Source: Gemmatimonadota bacterium (lineage in GTDB: Bacteria; Gemmatimonadota; Gemmatimonadetes; Gemmatimonadales; Gemmatimonadaceae). From it: a stretch of DNA of 64,000 bases. The stretch is taken from positions 992,001 through 1,056,000 of the forward strand of contig JADJAD010000001.1 of NCBI GenBank assembly GCA_016704465.1. Direction: 5' to 3'. Shown piece by piece: positions 38,001 through 46,935 of the stretch. The position numbers and the translations under genes are program-made. Under the pieces are notes generated by a model. The model ran no database searches. It was not told the origin of the DNA and saw nothing but the letters and a program-made list of their open reading frames with translations. Every line of letters begins with the position of its first letter. Within the stretch, counting starts at the first letter, position 1.

Positions 38001-38285
38001 CAGGTGCGGAACCAGAGCGGGCAGGATCCGCTCAACTTCCCCATCCGCGTCAACAACCGGTTGGCGAACCTGCTGTACATGGCCGAGCGCGGCGATGGCC
38101 GCCCGACGACCAACATGCCGGAGATCTTCGGGATCCTGGGCACGGAGCTCAAGGGATACACAACCACCCTCGAGCAGGTGTGGAAGAACGACCTGGCGGC
38201 GGTGAACAAGGAGCTGGCGCGGCTCAACCTACCGGCGATTAATCCCGACTGTGGGTCGGCGGAGGGGTGTCCGGTCGTGCCGTAA
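35055..38285 (+). CDS. Secreted BNR / sortilin (VPS10)-like repeat protein
   Basis: 1076 residues from MLSLRPLLVLSIPALALGAVGG, a signal peptide. Multiple BNR/Asp-box repeats are visible: GGLWKTTDGGENW, GVYRSRDAGKTW, GVFKSSDGGETW, GLFKSTDGGETW, IFRSTDGGKTM, RLWGTRDGGKTW, HVTRDFGKTW, IFKTTDFGKTW and GVYMSTDDGANW. These build one or two large propellers. The C-terminal ~300 residues contain LQRLQWDLRTEGIASFPGM and a helical end. Annotated relatives are called glycosyl hydrolase or sialidase-like, but no catalytic set is clear, so carbohydrate or protein binding is possible. Confidence 0.85.
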   Translation: MLSLRPLLVLSIPALALGAVGGSGPVPHDSLPHSHSAVALDSALLAGYKWRNIGPDRGGRSIAASGVVGRPNEAYFGAVGGGLWKTTDGGENWAAVTDGHITSASVGAVAVSESRPDVVFIGTGETCIRGNIMPGDGVYRSRDAGKTWTHVGFKESHGISKIRIHPTNPDIIYVASFGKFSVPSQERGVFKSSDGGETWKRVLFRDDKTGAIDLSIDHNNPNVLYASMWEAYRKEYQMSSGGPGSGLFKSTDGGETWTEVTRNPGMPAGMVGRIGVAVSGANSNRVYALVENDNGGLFKSDDAGATWALVNDKRDIRQRAFYYTHVMADPKDADVVYMENTSIFRSTDGGKTMAVINNGTHGDFHDLWINPNDASHLVVANDGGGAVSRNTGGKWTEQDFPTEQFYHVITTGHTPYHVCGSQQDNSTICTPFNWNAAAFGLGSGGRRGGGGGAADSTRDITLGGMNVSYVAGGGEPGYIAPDPLDPDIFYSGTNNGAYVDKFNRRLQTSREVNPYPWFYSGEPSKEIKERWQWTFPIIFSEVDPKLLFVSSQRLWGTRDGGKTWMRLSGDLTRHAPETQEKSGGPITGDMNGPEVYATIFSVGPGKRDANVIWTGSDDGLVHVTRDFGKTWTNVTPSGMPDFGRVSQIDASAFASGTAYISVRKPLLNDFSPYIFKTTDFGKTWTKIVTGIRADAYVHAVREDPTRKGLLYAATQHGVYMSTDDGANWNDLSLNLPDVPVADLIVEDNELVIGTHGRGFWVLDNIAPLRQATPAILASEAHMFTPPVGVRSGSGMVLSWWLKAPFKSARLEILDSAGATLRTFEPDTTKPDSTRAAGGGRRGGTTYLPKEAGLQRLQWDLRTEGIASFPGMILWGAGTSGPAVPPGRYTARLTVDGRRLTAPIVVKRNPWITDVTDADLVAQYRFGRQVRDKATEANRAVIAIRNTKRQLDDRYKRAANDAALKSAGETLRANASGVEENVYQVRNQSGQDPLNFPIRVNNRLANLLYMAERGDGRPTTNMPEIFGILGTELKGYTTTLEQVWKNDLAAVNKELARLNLPAINPDCGSAEGCPVVP

Positions 38286-38340
38286 GCTCGGCGCTACACG
38301 GTGCACGCCTCAGTGAAGGAACAGCACCGGGGACGCGCGG

Positions 38341-38374
38341 AGACGAGGGGCCACCTGGCGGTGGCCCCTCGTCT
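38341..38374 (+). terminator. Rho-independent-like terminator
   Basis: AGACGAGGGGCCACC (38341-38355) pairs perfectly with GGTGGCCCCTCGTCT (38360-38374) around TGGC, followed by TGTTC. It ends the BNR gene and may also serve the convergent aconitase X operon. Confidence 0.8.
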
Positions 38375-38412
38375 TGTTCGGTGGGGACTCTGGTTGCCTC
38401 TCTCTGGTTGCT

Positions 38413-38847
38413 TCAGTGATGTGAGGCGCGGGGGCCCTCGGTGAGCTGCATGCCGTCATCACCAACAGCGAGCCGGGCGTACTGCCAGCCGCCCACGCGC
38501 GCATACTGGTCGCGGTCCAGCACGACGACCGGTACGGTGCGCGCATAGAGCGCCTCGCCGACCATCGCGCCCAGCGCCATGATCGGATCGGTCTCGCCCA
38601 GCAGGATCGCGGCGGGGGCGACGCCGCCACGAATCACCTCAGCCAGCACGCTCGAGCTCGAGCTCGATCCACGCCCTGCCGGCATCACCACCACCTTTCC
38701 CGCCAGCGCGGCGCCGTGCTGCGGGTGATGCGTATCGATGATGACCCCGCTCGACTCGTGCACGCCGCCCCAGAAACTCAGCGGTTCGTCGAGCACGAGC
38801 ACCTCGCCCTCGGCGGCACCCGCGACCAGCACCTGAATGGCGATCAT
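38413..38847 (-). CDS. Aconitase X swivel (small) subunit
   Basis: A 144-residue protein that matches the AcnX swivel domain (DUF126): VLDEPLSFWGGVHESSGVIIDTHHPQHG, AGKVVVMPAGRGSSSSSSVLAEVIRGGVAPAAILLGETDPIMALGAMVG. The GRGSSSSS loop is the family signature. Its ATG overlaps the stop of the catalytic subunit (ATGA), so the two are translationally coupled and should form a heterodimer. Confidence 0.88.
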   Translation of the reverse strand: MIAIQVLVAGAAEGEVLVLDEPLSFWGGVHESSGVIIDTHHPQHGAALAGKVVVMPAGRGSSSSSSVLAEVIRGGVAPAAILLGETDPIMALGAMVGEALYARTVPVVVLDRDQYARVGGWQYARLAVGDDGMQLTEGPRASHH

Positions 38848-40097
38848 GACGTCGCTCCCTGGTTCGAGCGACCGCCGGCCTGATCGCCCGGCGCTACGTC
38901 CCACTGCGATTCATCGCGCCACACCGCACCACGCACGGCTGACTCCACGCACTCCTCCAGGCTGCCGAAGGCGACTTGATAGCCGAGGTTATTGGGGGCG
39001 TACCACGCCCACTTCGCCGAGTTGGTCATCACCGCGCCGGGGCGCCCGGTGAGGATCGGGGTGAGGTAGGTGCAGGTGTCGGTGACGACCTGCACGCCGC
39101 ACGCGCGCAGCTCCGCCCCCCATCCCTCGTCGTCGATGCGGGCGAGGATGTCCCGGCCGGTGGAGACGAAGAACTCCAGGCGCGAGGCGATCGTGCGGCC
39201 GGCGAGCAGCGTGCGCAGGCGCGTGAATTCGTCGTAGGAGAAGTGCGGCGTCCCGATGCTCACCGCGCCTAACGCCGTCTCCTTCGTGGAGGTCAGCTCG
39301 GCCGCCGCGGCAGCGAGCTCGCGCGGACCGATGCGGATGGTGCGCCCGGGGGCACGACCGCCGAACGCCGCGGCCAGCGTCGGCGCCTCGGGCGTGACGC
39401 CCACCATGTGAAACATGGCCACCGCACCCGACGACGCCGCCGCCGCGCCTAACGCCTTCAGGTCATCCTCGCGCGCCTGCTCGACGCCATCCACGACCGG
39501 GATCGCCGACCCCACGAGCTTGCCCAGCAGGTGGCCGAGCGTGGCAAAGAAGGTGTCGCGCCGCATCGTCGCGTCGCGCACGCCGCGGATCTCCACCAGC
39601 ACGCGCCCGAGCCGACCCTCGTCGGTGTGCAACCCCACCTCGGGCACGGTCCCGGTGATCGCTGCACACAAGTCGATGAAGTCGCCGTATCGCTCGGTGC
39701 GCGCGCCCAGCACGCTGTTGGCAAAGACGATCGCATTCGACTCGGCCCAGGCGATCTGCTCGCCGAGCGCTGGGCGCTCCACCAGCTGGTAGGGGGCGCA
39801 GGTCCAGGTCTGCCGGCACCCCATGGCCGAGTAGTGGCGCATCATCTCGCGCCCGGCGGCGACGATTTCGGGCTTGCCGCGAAAGAGTTTGGGGTGGAGC
39901 AGGTCGATCGCGCCAACGTTGAGTGTCGTCGGTACCGTCACCTGCGCCCCGGACTCGGCCATGGTGCGGGCAAAGTCGAGCGAGGCCGGACCGTGGTACA
40001 GGCACCCGTCGATGTGCGCGCGGGTGATGGGGATGAGGCGCGTGGCGCCGGTGATGGCGGCGTAGCGCGCGAGCAGGCGATGGGCGAGGGTGGTCAC
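38844..40097 (-). CDS. Aconitase X catalytic (large) subunit
   Basis: 417 residues from GTG 40097; GTG 40175 is an alternative with a less natural N-terminus. AcnX blocks are present: TRAHIDGCLYHGPASLDFA, a Cys ligand in CRQTWTCAPYQL, AWAESNAIVFANSVLGART, VTDTCTYLTPIL with another Cys, and VMTNSAKWAWYAPN. Known AcnX enzymes dehydrate cis-3-hydroxy-L-proline or, in archaea, phosphomevalonate. No proline-catabolism or mevalonate gene is nearby, so the substrate stays open. It is upstream of, and coupled to, the swivel subunit. Confidence 0.88.
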   Translation of the reverse strand: MTTLAHRLLARYAAITGATRLIPITRAHIDGCLYHGPASLDFARTMAESGAQVTVPTTLNVGAIDLLHPKLFRGKPEIVAAGREMMRHYSAMGCRQTWTCAPYQLVERPALGEQIAWAESNAIVFANSVLGARTERYGDFIDLCAAITGTVPEVGLHTDEGRLGRVLVEIRGVRDATMRRDTFFATLGHLLGKLVGSAIPVVDGVEQAREDDLKALGAAAASSGAVAMFHMVGVTPEAPTLAAAFGGRAPGRTIRIGPRELAAAAAELTSTKETALGAVSIGTPHFSYDEFTRLRTLLAGRTIASRLEFFVSTGRDILARIDDEGWGAELRACGVQVVTDTCTYLTPILTGRPGAVMTNSAKWAWYAPNNLGYQVAFGSLEECVESAVRGAVWRDESQWDVAPGDQAGGRSNQGATS

Positions 40098-40249
40098 GGG
40101 CGGGAAGGATGCACCCGGTCCGCCGTTCGTGCCACCATCCACGCGAGCGGCGACGACGGAAGCACGGCCTGGCACACCGGGATCGCCTGAAACCGCAGGC
40201 GCGTGTGCTCCGTATGCTCACTTCGATCATAGTCCCCCGCCCCGTGCGC

Positions 40250-40609
40250 ATGCCCAGCGATCCCCGCACGCACCTCCCGCTCAAGCCTGTCGACCTCGTC
40301 CTGCTGCTGACCCTCGTCGAGGGCGAGCAGCACGGCTACGCCCTCGCCACCGAGATCGCCGAGCGGACGGACGGGGTCGTGCGGCTCGAGCCGGGCAACC
40401 TGTACCGGGTGATTCGCCGCCTCGTGGACGACGGCTTGGTCGATGTGTCGCAGAAGCGCCCGGTCGCGGCGCTCGATGACGAGCGGCGCCGCTACTATCG
40501 CATCACCGCGCTTGGGGAGCGGGTCGCGGCACTCGAGGTCCAGCGATTGCGGGCGTTGGTGTCGTCGCGGGCCGCGCGTGCGCTTCCGGCAGTCCCGGCC
40601 TCCGCGTGA
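40250..40609 (+). CDS. PadR-family transcriptional regulator
   Basis: 119 residues from ATG 40250. The winged helix reads LKPVDLVLLLTLVEGEQHGYALATEIAERT, then LEPGNLYRVIRRLVDDGLVDVS and RRRYYRITALGERVAALE. The short dimer helix that follows is standard. Its TGA overlaps the ATG of the ADOP permease (TGATG), the usual PadR-ADOP pairing, so it probably controls that gene and itself. Confidence 0.9.
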   Translation: MPSDPRTHLPLKPVDLVLLLTLVEGEQHGYALATEIAERTDGVVRLEPGNLYRVIRRLVDDGLVDVSQKRPVAALDDERRRYYRITALGERVAALEVQRLRALVSSRAARALPAVPASA

Positions 40610-43336
40610 TGCGTCCTCCCGTGTCGTGGAGCGAGCGGTGCTACGCCGCGCTGGTGTGGCTGCTCTGCCCGGCCGAGTTCCGGGCGCGGTTCGGCGACGA
40701 GATGGTGGACTTCTTTCGCGACGCCCTGCTCGACGCGCGCACACGCGCGGGCCGCCGCGGTATCGTCGCCGTGTGGGGGCGCGCCTTCCCCGACGTGGTG
40801 GCGACCGCGCTCCGCGAGCACATCGCCGCGCTGGCGAGTCCGATCGCCGCCCCTCCCCTCACTCCTCGCGATCCGATGTCGATCCGACTCCTTGGCGATG
40901 CGCGCTTCGCCTTGCGCGGCTTCCGCCGCAACCCGGTCTTCTTCGCCGTCGCCATCCTCGTGGTGGCGTTAGGCACCGGCGCGGTCAGCACGATCTTTTC
41001 CGTCGTCAACGCCGTTGTCCTGCGCCCCGTCCCGGGTACGCGCGACGCCGCCCAGCTGGTGGAGGTCGGGCGGACGCGCACCGGCTCGCGCGGCTCGCTC
41101 TCGGCGTCGTATCCCTACTACCGCTACCTGGCGGATCGTACCCGCATGCTCGACGGAATCGCGGCCTGGGCGATGCTCCCGCTGACGCTCTCCACCGGCG
41201 CGCAGGGCGTCCAGGGACTCGGCCATGCCGTCAGCGGCAACTACTTCTCGGTGTTGGGCGTCACGCCGGCGCTCGGGACGTTCTTCTCCGGCAACGACGA
41301 TGCCGCCCTTGGTGCCGAGCGCGGCGCGGTGGTCAGCCATGCCTTCTGGCAACGGGAGCTGGCTGGGGACAGTGCGGCGATCGGCCGGATGCTGTCGGTC
41401 AACGGGCGCCAGATGACGATCCTTGGCGTCGCCCCGCCGAGGTTTTCCGGCGTGTATCCCGCGCTGCGCACGGACGCGTGGATTCCCCTGGCGCTGCGAC
41501 CCGAGCTGCGGGGGCGGGCCGCAGACCTCAACGATGCCGGCTCATCATGGATGCAGCTGGTGGGACGGCTCACCGATGCCTCGACGACCGATCGGGCCCA
41601 GGCCGAGCTGAGCGCCTTGACCGCCCAATTCGTTGCGGCTGCCGGCGACGCCGAACCTCGGGGGTTCGCGGAGTACGTCGCCGCCTCGGTCGACCCGGTG
41701 GCCGGCGTCCCCTCCGATGCCGCCCGGTCGGTCACGACGTTCCTCAGCGTGCTGCTGGCCATCGCGGCGCTCGTCCTGCTGATTGCCAGCGTCAATGTGG
41801 CGTCCATGCTCCTGGCTCGGGCGGTGGTCCGGCGGCGCGAGATCGCCATGCGCATCGCGCTGGGCGCGACGCGTGCCCGGCTGATCCGCCAGCTGCTCGT
41901 GGAGAGCCTCCTCCTGTTCGGCGTCGGAGGGGCCAGCGGGACGCTGCTCGCGCTGTGGGGCACGCGCTTGCTGCAGCGCATCGAACTGCCGATCGACATG
42001 CCGATCGATCTCGACATCGCGCCCGACCTGCGCGTCCTGGCGGTGACCCTTGTGGTGGCGCTCGCGACCGGGCTGGTTTTCGGGCTCGCCCCTGCGTTCC
42101 GGGGGTCTCGCCTCGACGTGCAGTCCACCTTGCGCAGCGACAGCGCGGGGAGCGGTCGGCAGCGGTCGTGGTTGCGCGATGGGCTCATCGTCGGGCAGAT
42201 CGCCATGTCGCTGGTGCTGCTCTCATCGGCCGGCCTGTTCATCCGCGCGTTAGGCAGGGGGCAGGCGTCGGACCCTGGCTTTCGGGTGGACGGCGTGGTC
42301 ACCGCGTCGCTCGACCTCGGCAGCGCCGGCTATACCGAGGCGCGTGCCCGCGATTTCGTGTGGTCGCTGGCCGACCGGCTGGAGGCCCTTTCCGGGCGTG
42401 CAGGCCGTCGGCTACGCGCGCATCCTCCCGCTGTCCATGAGCTCGTCCGGGCGCGACATCAGCATTCCCGGCTTCGCCCCACCGGGTGGGCAGGATGGCG
42501 AGGAATTCTCGGTTAACACCAACGAGATCGACGAGGGATACTTCCGCGCGATGCGCATCCCCTTGCTGGGCGGGCGCGACTTCGCGGCCACCGACGGCGA
42601 CGGGATGCCACGGGTCGCGGTGGTGAATGAGACGTTTGCCAAGCGCTACTTCCCGGCGGGCGACGCGCTCGGGGCAACCGTGCGCGAGGATTCCGCCGCC
42701 ATCACCATCGTCGGCATCGTGCGCGACTCGAAGTATGCGAGACTCGACGAGGACCCCGTACCATTCTTCTACCAGCCCGTCAGGCAGGTCTGGCGCCCGG
42801 CCGTGAACCTGCTGGTGCATACCACCGGAAGCCCAGCGGCGGTGACGGCGACCCTCCTGCGCGAGGTGGCGGCGCTCGACCCCACGCTGCCGGCCGCACA
42901 GGTCACCACGCTCCGCCAGTCAACCGCCGTCGTCCTGCTGCCGCAGCGCGTCGCCGCCGCCGTCACCGGCGCACTCGGCCTGACCGGGCTCCTGCTGGCC
43001 GCCGTTGGTCTGTACGGTGTGCTGTCGTTCTCCACCGCACAGCGCACGCGCGAGATGGGGGTGCGCCTCGCGCTTGGCGCGTCGCGCACGGGCATCGTGC
43101 GCCTGGTGCTCGGTGAAGGCTTTCGACTGGTCGCCGTGGGGATCGGGGTGGGGCTCGGACTCGCGGCGCTGGCGACCCAGGCGCTGCGCCCGTTCCTGTT
43201 CGGCGTGAGCCCGCTCGATCCGGCGACGTTCGCGACGATCGGTGCAGTACTGCTGGGCGTGGCGACGCTCGCCACCTGGCTGCCGGCACGGCGGGCCGCG
43301 CGCGTCGATCCCATGCAGTCCATGCGACAGGACTGA
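40609..43336 (+). pseudogene. ADOP/MacB-FtsX permease with a one-base frameshift
   Basis: The first frame encodes a helical permease-prefix region (WLLCPAEFRARFGDEMVDFFRDAL), a membrane segment, a MacB-like periplasmic domain and the first FtsX domain, up to ...LADRLEAL. The second frame resumes PGVQAVGYARILPLSM and encodes the second periplasmic part and second FtsX domain, ending MQSMRQD. The switch is at 42389-42391, where CTTTCC in place of CTTCC inserts one T. Removing it gives a continuous protein of about 908 residues. No ATPase is encoded, as is normal for ADOP. Both parts look conserved, so the break is recent or an error. Confidence 0.85.
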
Positions 43337-43483
43337 ATCGGCCGATCGGTCCCGGGCACTGTCGCAAGCGCACACCCCGGCGGCGGCGCGAGGCGCCGCG
43401 TCGGGGTACGTGGCGTGACGTCGAACGTCGCGCCATACTTGCCCGCGTCGGCTCGCTTTCCGGGCGACAGCTCCCAACCATCC

Positions 43484-44731
43484 ATGATCCGACTCATCCG
43501 ACCCGCCGCACGATTCCTCGTGGCGCTCGTGGCCATCGCCACGACGGTGACCTGCGCGACGCCCGCGTCCGCACAGCCGCCCGCAGTTGGCGACACGACG
43601 ACGATGAAGCTGCAACGCTCGGCCCGCCAAGACTTCCGCGTCACCGTCGTCGCCGAGAGCCTGTTCTCGCCGAGTGCCCTGGCCTGGCTCCCGAATGGCG
43701 ACATGCTGGTGACCGAACGACCGGGACGGCTGCGCGTGATGCGAGGCGGCGTGGTGGACCCGACGCCGATCGCCGGAGTTCCGGGTGTCTTTCGTGATCA
43801 GGGGCAGGGCGGACTGCTCGACCTCGCGCTCCACCCCGACTTCGCCCGCAACCAGCTGCTCTACCTGAGCCACGGCCGCCGTCGCGACAGCGACTCGTCA
43901 GGCGCGCTCGCGGTGACCCGCGCTCGCTTCGATGGCGGCCGTCTCGTTGATGTCCGGGAGATCTTCACCGCCAACGCCTGGCAGCGTCGCAATAACCACT
44001 TCGGCGGGCGCATCGCCTTCGACGGCAAGGGGTTCCTGTTCGTCACCGTCGGCGACCGCATCTACGACCCCAACCTGCAGGCAGCGCACCCCTCCCAGGA
44101 TCCGCGTCAGCATTTCGGCACCGTCGTCCGGCTGCACGACGACGGGCGCGTGCCGAGCGACAATCCGTTCCGCGGTCGCGGCGACACGCTCCCGGAGATC
44201 TGGAGCTTCGGTCACCGCAATCCACAGGGGATCGCGGTGCATCCGGCGACTGGCGACGTGTGGGAAACGGAACACGGCCCGCGCGGCGGCGATGAGCTCA
44301 ACCTGCTGCTGCCGGGTCGCAACTACGGCTGGCCGGTGGTGTCGTGGGGGGTCAACTACAACGGGACGCCGATCACCGCCGACTCGCGGCGGGCCGGGAT
44401 GGAATCGCCTCGGTTCACCTGGGTTCCGTCGATCGCCACCACCGGGATGACCTTCTACACGGGCGACCGGTTCCCGTGGTGGAAGGGGAATCTCTTCGTC
44501 GCCGGCCTTGGTGGGGAGCAGCTCGCGCGACTGACCATCGAGGACGGTCGCGTGGTCAGCTCCGAGACCCTGCTCGCCGGTGTGGTGGGGCGCATTCGCG
44601 ACGTGCGCCAGGGGCCTGACGGATTCCTGTACCTGGTGCTGGAACACGGATTCGGATCGCCGAAGCCCAGTTGGATCGTGCGACTGGAGCCCGTGGAGGG
44701 TGAGGTGAAGGGGCCGATCGGCGGGGAGTGA
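43484..44731 (+). CDS. Secreted PQQ-type sugar dehydrogenase (aldose dehydrogenase-like)
   Basis: 415 residues from MIRLIRPAARFLVALVAIAT, a signal peptide. The six-bladed propeller of soluble-GDH/aldose dehydrogenases shows SPSALAWLPNGDMLVTERPGR, GQGGLLDLALHPDF, NHFGGRIAFDGKGFLFVTVGD, SFGHRNPQGIAVHP and VWETEHGPRGGDELN, which cover the usual PQQ and Ca2+ contacts. It would oxidise aldoses outside the cytoplasm. No PQQ synthesis gene is in the window, and related proteins without activity exist. Confidence 0.88.
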   Translation: MIRLIRPAARFLVALVAIATTVTCATPASAQPPAVGDTTTMKLQRSARQDFRVTVVAESLFSPSALAWLPNGDMLVTERPGRLRVMRGGVVDPTPIAGVPGVFRDQGQGGLLDLALHPDFARNQLLYLSHGRRRDSDSSGALAVTRARFDGGRLVDVREIFTANAWQRRNNHFGGRIAFDGKGFLFVTVGDRIYDPNLQAAHPSQDPRQHFGTVVRLHDDGRVPSDNPFRGRGDTLPEIWSFGHRNPQGIAVHPATGDVWETEHGPRGGDELNLLLPGRNYGWPVVSWGVNYNGTPITADSRRAGMESPRFTWVPSIATTGMTFYTGDRFPWWKGNLFVAGLGGEQLARLTIEDGRVVSSETLLAGVVGRIRDVRQGPDGFLYLVLEHGFGSPKPSWIVRLEPVEGEVKGPIGGE

Positions 44732-44780
44732 GCGGCGGCGCGGCGCAGACAATCCCGCTCCGTTTCGGCTATCATCCGTC

Positions 44781-45458
44781 ATGCGCGCACTCATCGTCGA
44801 GGATGACGCCACCATCGCCGACTTCGTGGCCAACGGGCTGCGCGGGTCGGGCTTCGTGGTGGACGTCGTGGCCGACGGCGTCTCGGCCCTGCAGCGCGCC
44901 ACGAGCGAGCCGTACGACGTCGCCGTGATCGACCTGATGCTGCCGTCGCTGGACGGACTCTCGCTGATCCAGGCCATGCGCCAGCGTGGTGCCGCCACCC
45001 CGGTCCTGATCCTGAGCGCCAAGCGCTCGGTGGACGACCGGGTGCTCGGCCTGCAGGCCGGCGGCGACGACTACCTGACCAAGCCGTTCGCGTTTCCCGA
45101 GTTGCTCGCCCGGGTGCAGGCGCTGATCCGTCGGGCCACCGGTGCCGCGCCGGCCACCTCGCTCACCGTGGGCGACCTCACGCTCGACCTGATGTCGCGC
45201 ATCGCCACGCGCGGCGGGCGCGAACTGGAGCCGCTGCGTCCGCGCGAGTTCGCCCTGCTCGAGTTCCTCATGCGCAACGCGGGCCGCGTGGTCTCCAAGA
45301 CCATGATCCTGTCGCACGTCTGGGACTACAACTTCGACCCGCGCACCAACGTCGTCGATGTACTCGTGCATCGGTTGCGCGAGCGCGTGGACAAGGAGTT
45401 CGACCACAAGCTGATCCACACCGTAAGGGGCATCGGATATGTTCTCAAGGTGGCGTGA
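44781..45458 (+). CDS. OmpR-family response regulator
   Basis: 225 residues. The receiver has acidic pocket E7-D8-D9, phospho-acceptor D51 (VAVIDLMLP) and K101 (YLTKPF). The OmpR/PhoB winged helix follows: LEPLRPREFALLEFLMRNAGRVVSK, VWDYNFDPRTNVVDVLVHRLRERVD and IHTVRGIGYVLKV. It resembles the CusR/CopR branch. The gene overlaps the histidine kinase by 20 bases. Confidence 0.93.
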   Translation: MRALIVEDDATIADFVANGLRGSGFVVDVVADGVSALQRATSEPYDVAVIDLMLPSLDGLSLIQAMRQRGAATPVLILSAKRSVDDRVLGLQAGGDDYLTKPFAFPELLARVQALIRRATGAAPATSLTVGDLTLDLMSRIATRGGRELEPLRPREFALLEFLMRNAGRVVSKTMILSHVWDYNFDPRTNVVDVLVHRLRERVDKEFDHKLIHTVRGIGYVLKVA

Positions 45459-46857
45459 GCGCATCCGCCACGCGCTCGGCTTCCGGCTCGCGCTGTGGTA
45501 CGCGGTCATCTTCGTCGCCAGCTCGCTGACGCTCGTCGCCCTGACCTACACGCTGCTTGCTGGCTCCCTGCGGCAGTACGATCGTGAAACCGTCGAGGGC
45601 ACGCTGGTCAAGTTCGCCGGCGCATTTGGCCGCGGCGGCGTGGACGGATTGGTTCGCGAGATGCGCACCACGCAGATCGCCTCGTCGCCTGGACCGTTCT
45701 TCGTGCGCACGGTGGGGAGCCGGCAGGACCTCATCTTCCTGAGCATGCCCGATGCGCTGCGACGCTTCGACCTGTCGCAGCTCGCGGCCCCGTCGCTCAA
45801 CGGGGAGCAGACGTGGGCCACGGTCGAGACCGGGGAGGGCGGCGGGCGCCTGGAGGTGGCGTCGGTCCTGCTGCCCGACGGCACGCTCTTCCAGGTCGGG
45901 ATGAGCACCGAGCGCCGCGACGAGTTGCTGCGACGTTTCCGCCGCGCGCTCCTGCTGGTCTTCGCCTCCATCGTCCTCATCGGGCTGGCCGGCGGGCTGA
46001 TGCTGACCTGGTCGGCGTTGCAGCCGGTACGGACGCTGGCCGACACGGCGCAGGCCATCATGCGCACCGGGCGCACCGACACGCGCGTGCCGGTGATGGA
46101 CAGTCGGGATGCGTTAGGTGCGCTGAGCGCGCAGGTGAACGCGATGCTCGAGCGCATCGACGCCGTGGTAGCCGGCATGCGGGGGGCGCTGGACAACGTG
46201 GCCCACGACCTGCGCACCCCCATGGCGCGGCTGCGCGGCACCGCCGAGACCGCCCTCGCCTCCAACGACGCCGCCGTCTGGCGCGAGGCGCTGGGCGAGT
46301 CGCTCGAGGAGTCGGACCAGGTGATCGCGATGCTCAACACGCTGCTCGACGTCTCCGAAGCCGAGACCGGGACGCTGGCGCTCAACCGCGAGCCGGTGGA
46401 GCTGGCCGACCTCGCCCAGCGCACGTTGGAACTCTACGAAGACGTCGCCGAGCAGCGCGGGGTGCACCTCGACATCAGCGGGGTTCCGTCGCTGGTCGTG
46501 CCGCTGGACCGCAATCGCATGCGGCAGGTGCTCGCCAACCTCGTGGACAACGCCATCAAGCACACGCCCGCCGGGGGGCGTGTCGCGATGGCCGCCGCGC
46601 GCGAAGTAGATCACGTCGTGCTCACCGTGACCGACACCGGCGCGGGGATCCCGGCTGACGAGCTCCCCCACATCTGGACCCGGTTGTATCGCGGCGACTC
46701 GAGCCGCTCCGCTCGCGGCCTCGGGCTCGGGTTGAGCCTCGTCAAGGCGATCGTCGAGGCGCACGGGGGTGAGGTGTCGGTCTCGTCCTCGCCGGGGGCA
46801 GGCGCACGCTTCACGCTGCACCTGCCGACGTCGCCGCCCGACCTTTCAGCGATGTAA
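45439..46857 (+). CDS. Sensor histidine kinase, partner of the OmpR regulator
   Basis: 472 residues. Membrane helices lie at ~20-42 and ~170-192, with a ~125-residue periplasmic sensor between them that has no known ligand motif. HAMP follows, then the HisKA H-box NVAHDLRTPMARLR (H256) and the ATPase boxes: N in NLVDNAIKHTPAGG, G1 in DTGAGIPADELPHIW and G2 in GLGLGLSLV. It should phosphorylate the overlapping response regulator; the HtrA gene 79 bases downstream is a plausible target. Confidence 0.93.
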   Translation: MFSRWRERIRHALGFRLALWYAVIFVASSLTLVALTYTLLAGSLRQYDRETVEGTLVKFAGAFGRGGVDGLVREMRTTQIASSPGPFFVRTVGSRQDLIFLSMPDALRRFDLSQLAAPSLNGEQTWATVETGEGGGRLEVASVLLPDGTLFQVGMSTERRDELLRRFRRALLLVFASIVLIGLAGGLMLTWSALQPVRTLADTAQAIMRTGRTDTRVPVMDSRDALGALSAQVNAMLERIDAVVAGMRGALDNVAHDLRTPMARLRGTAETALASNDAAVWREALGESLEESDQVIAMLNTLLDVSEAETGTLALNREPVELADLAQRTLELYEDVAEQRGVHLDISGVPSLVVPLDRNRMRQVLANLVDNAIKHTPAGGRVAMAAAREVDHVVLTVTDTGAGIPADELPHIWTRLYRGDSSRSARGLGLGLSLVKAIVEAHGGEVSVSSSPGAGARFTLHLPTSPPDLSAM

Positions 46858-46935
46858 TCTTCGCGAAAGGGTGCGGTAATCCGCCCTGTGTACTGTCCGA
46901 ATGCGTCACTCCACTCCGCACAAGGACAGCACATC

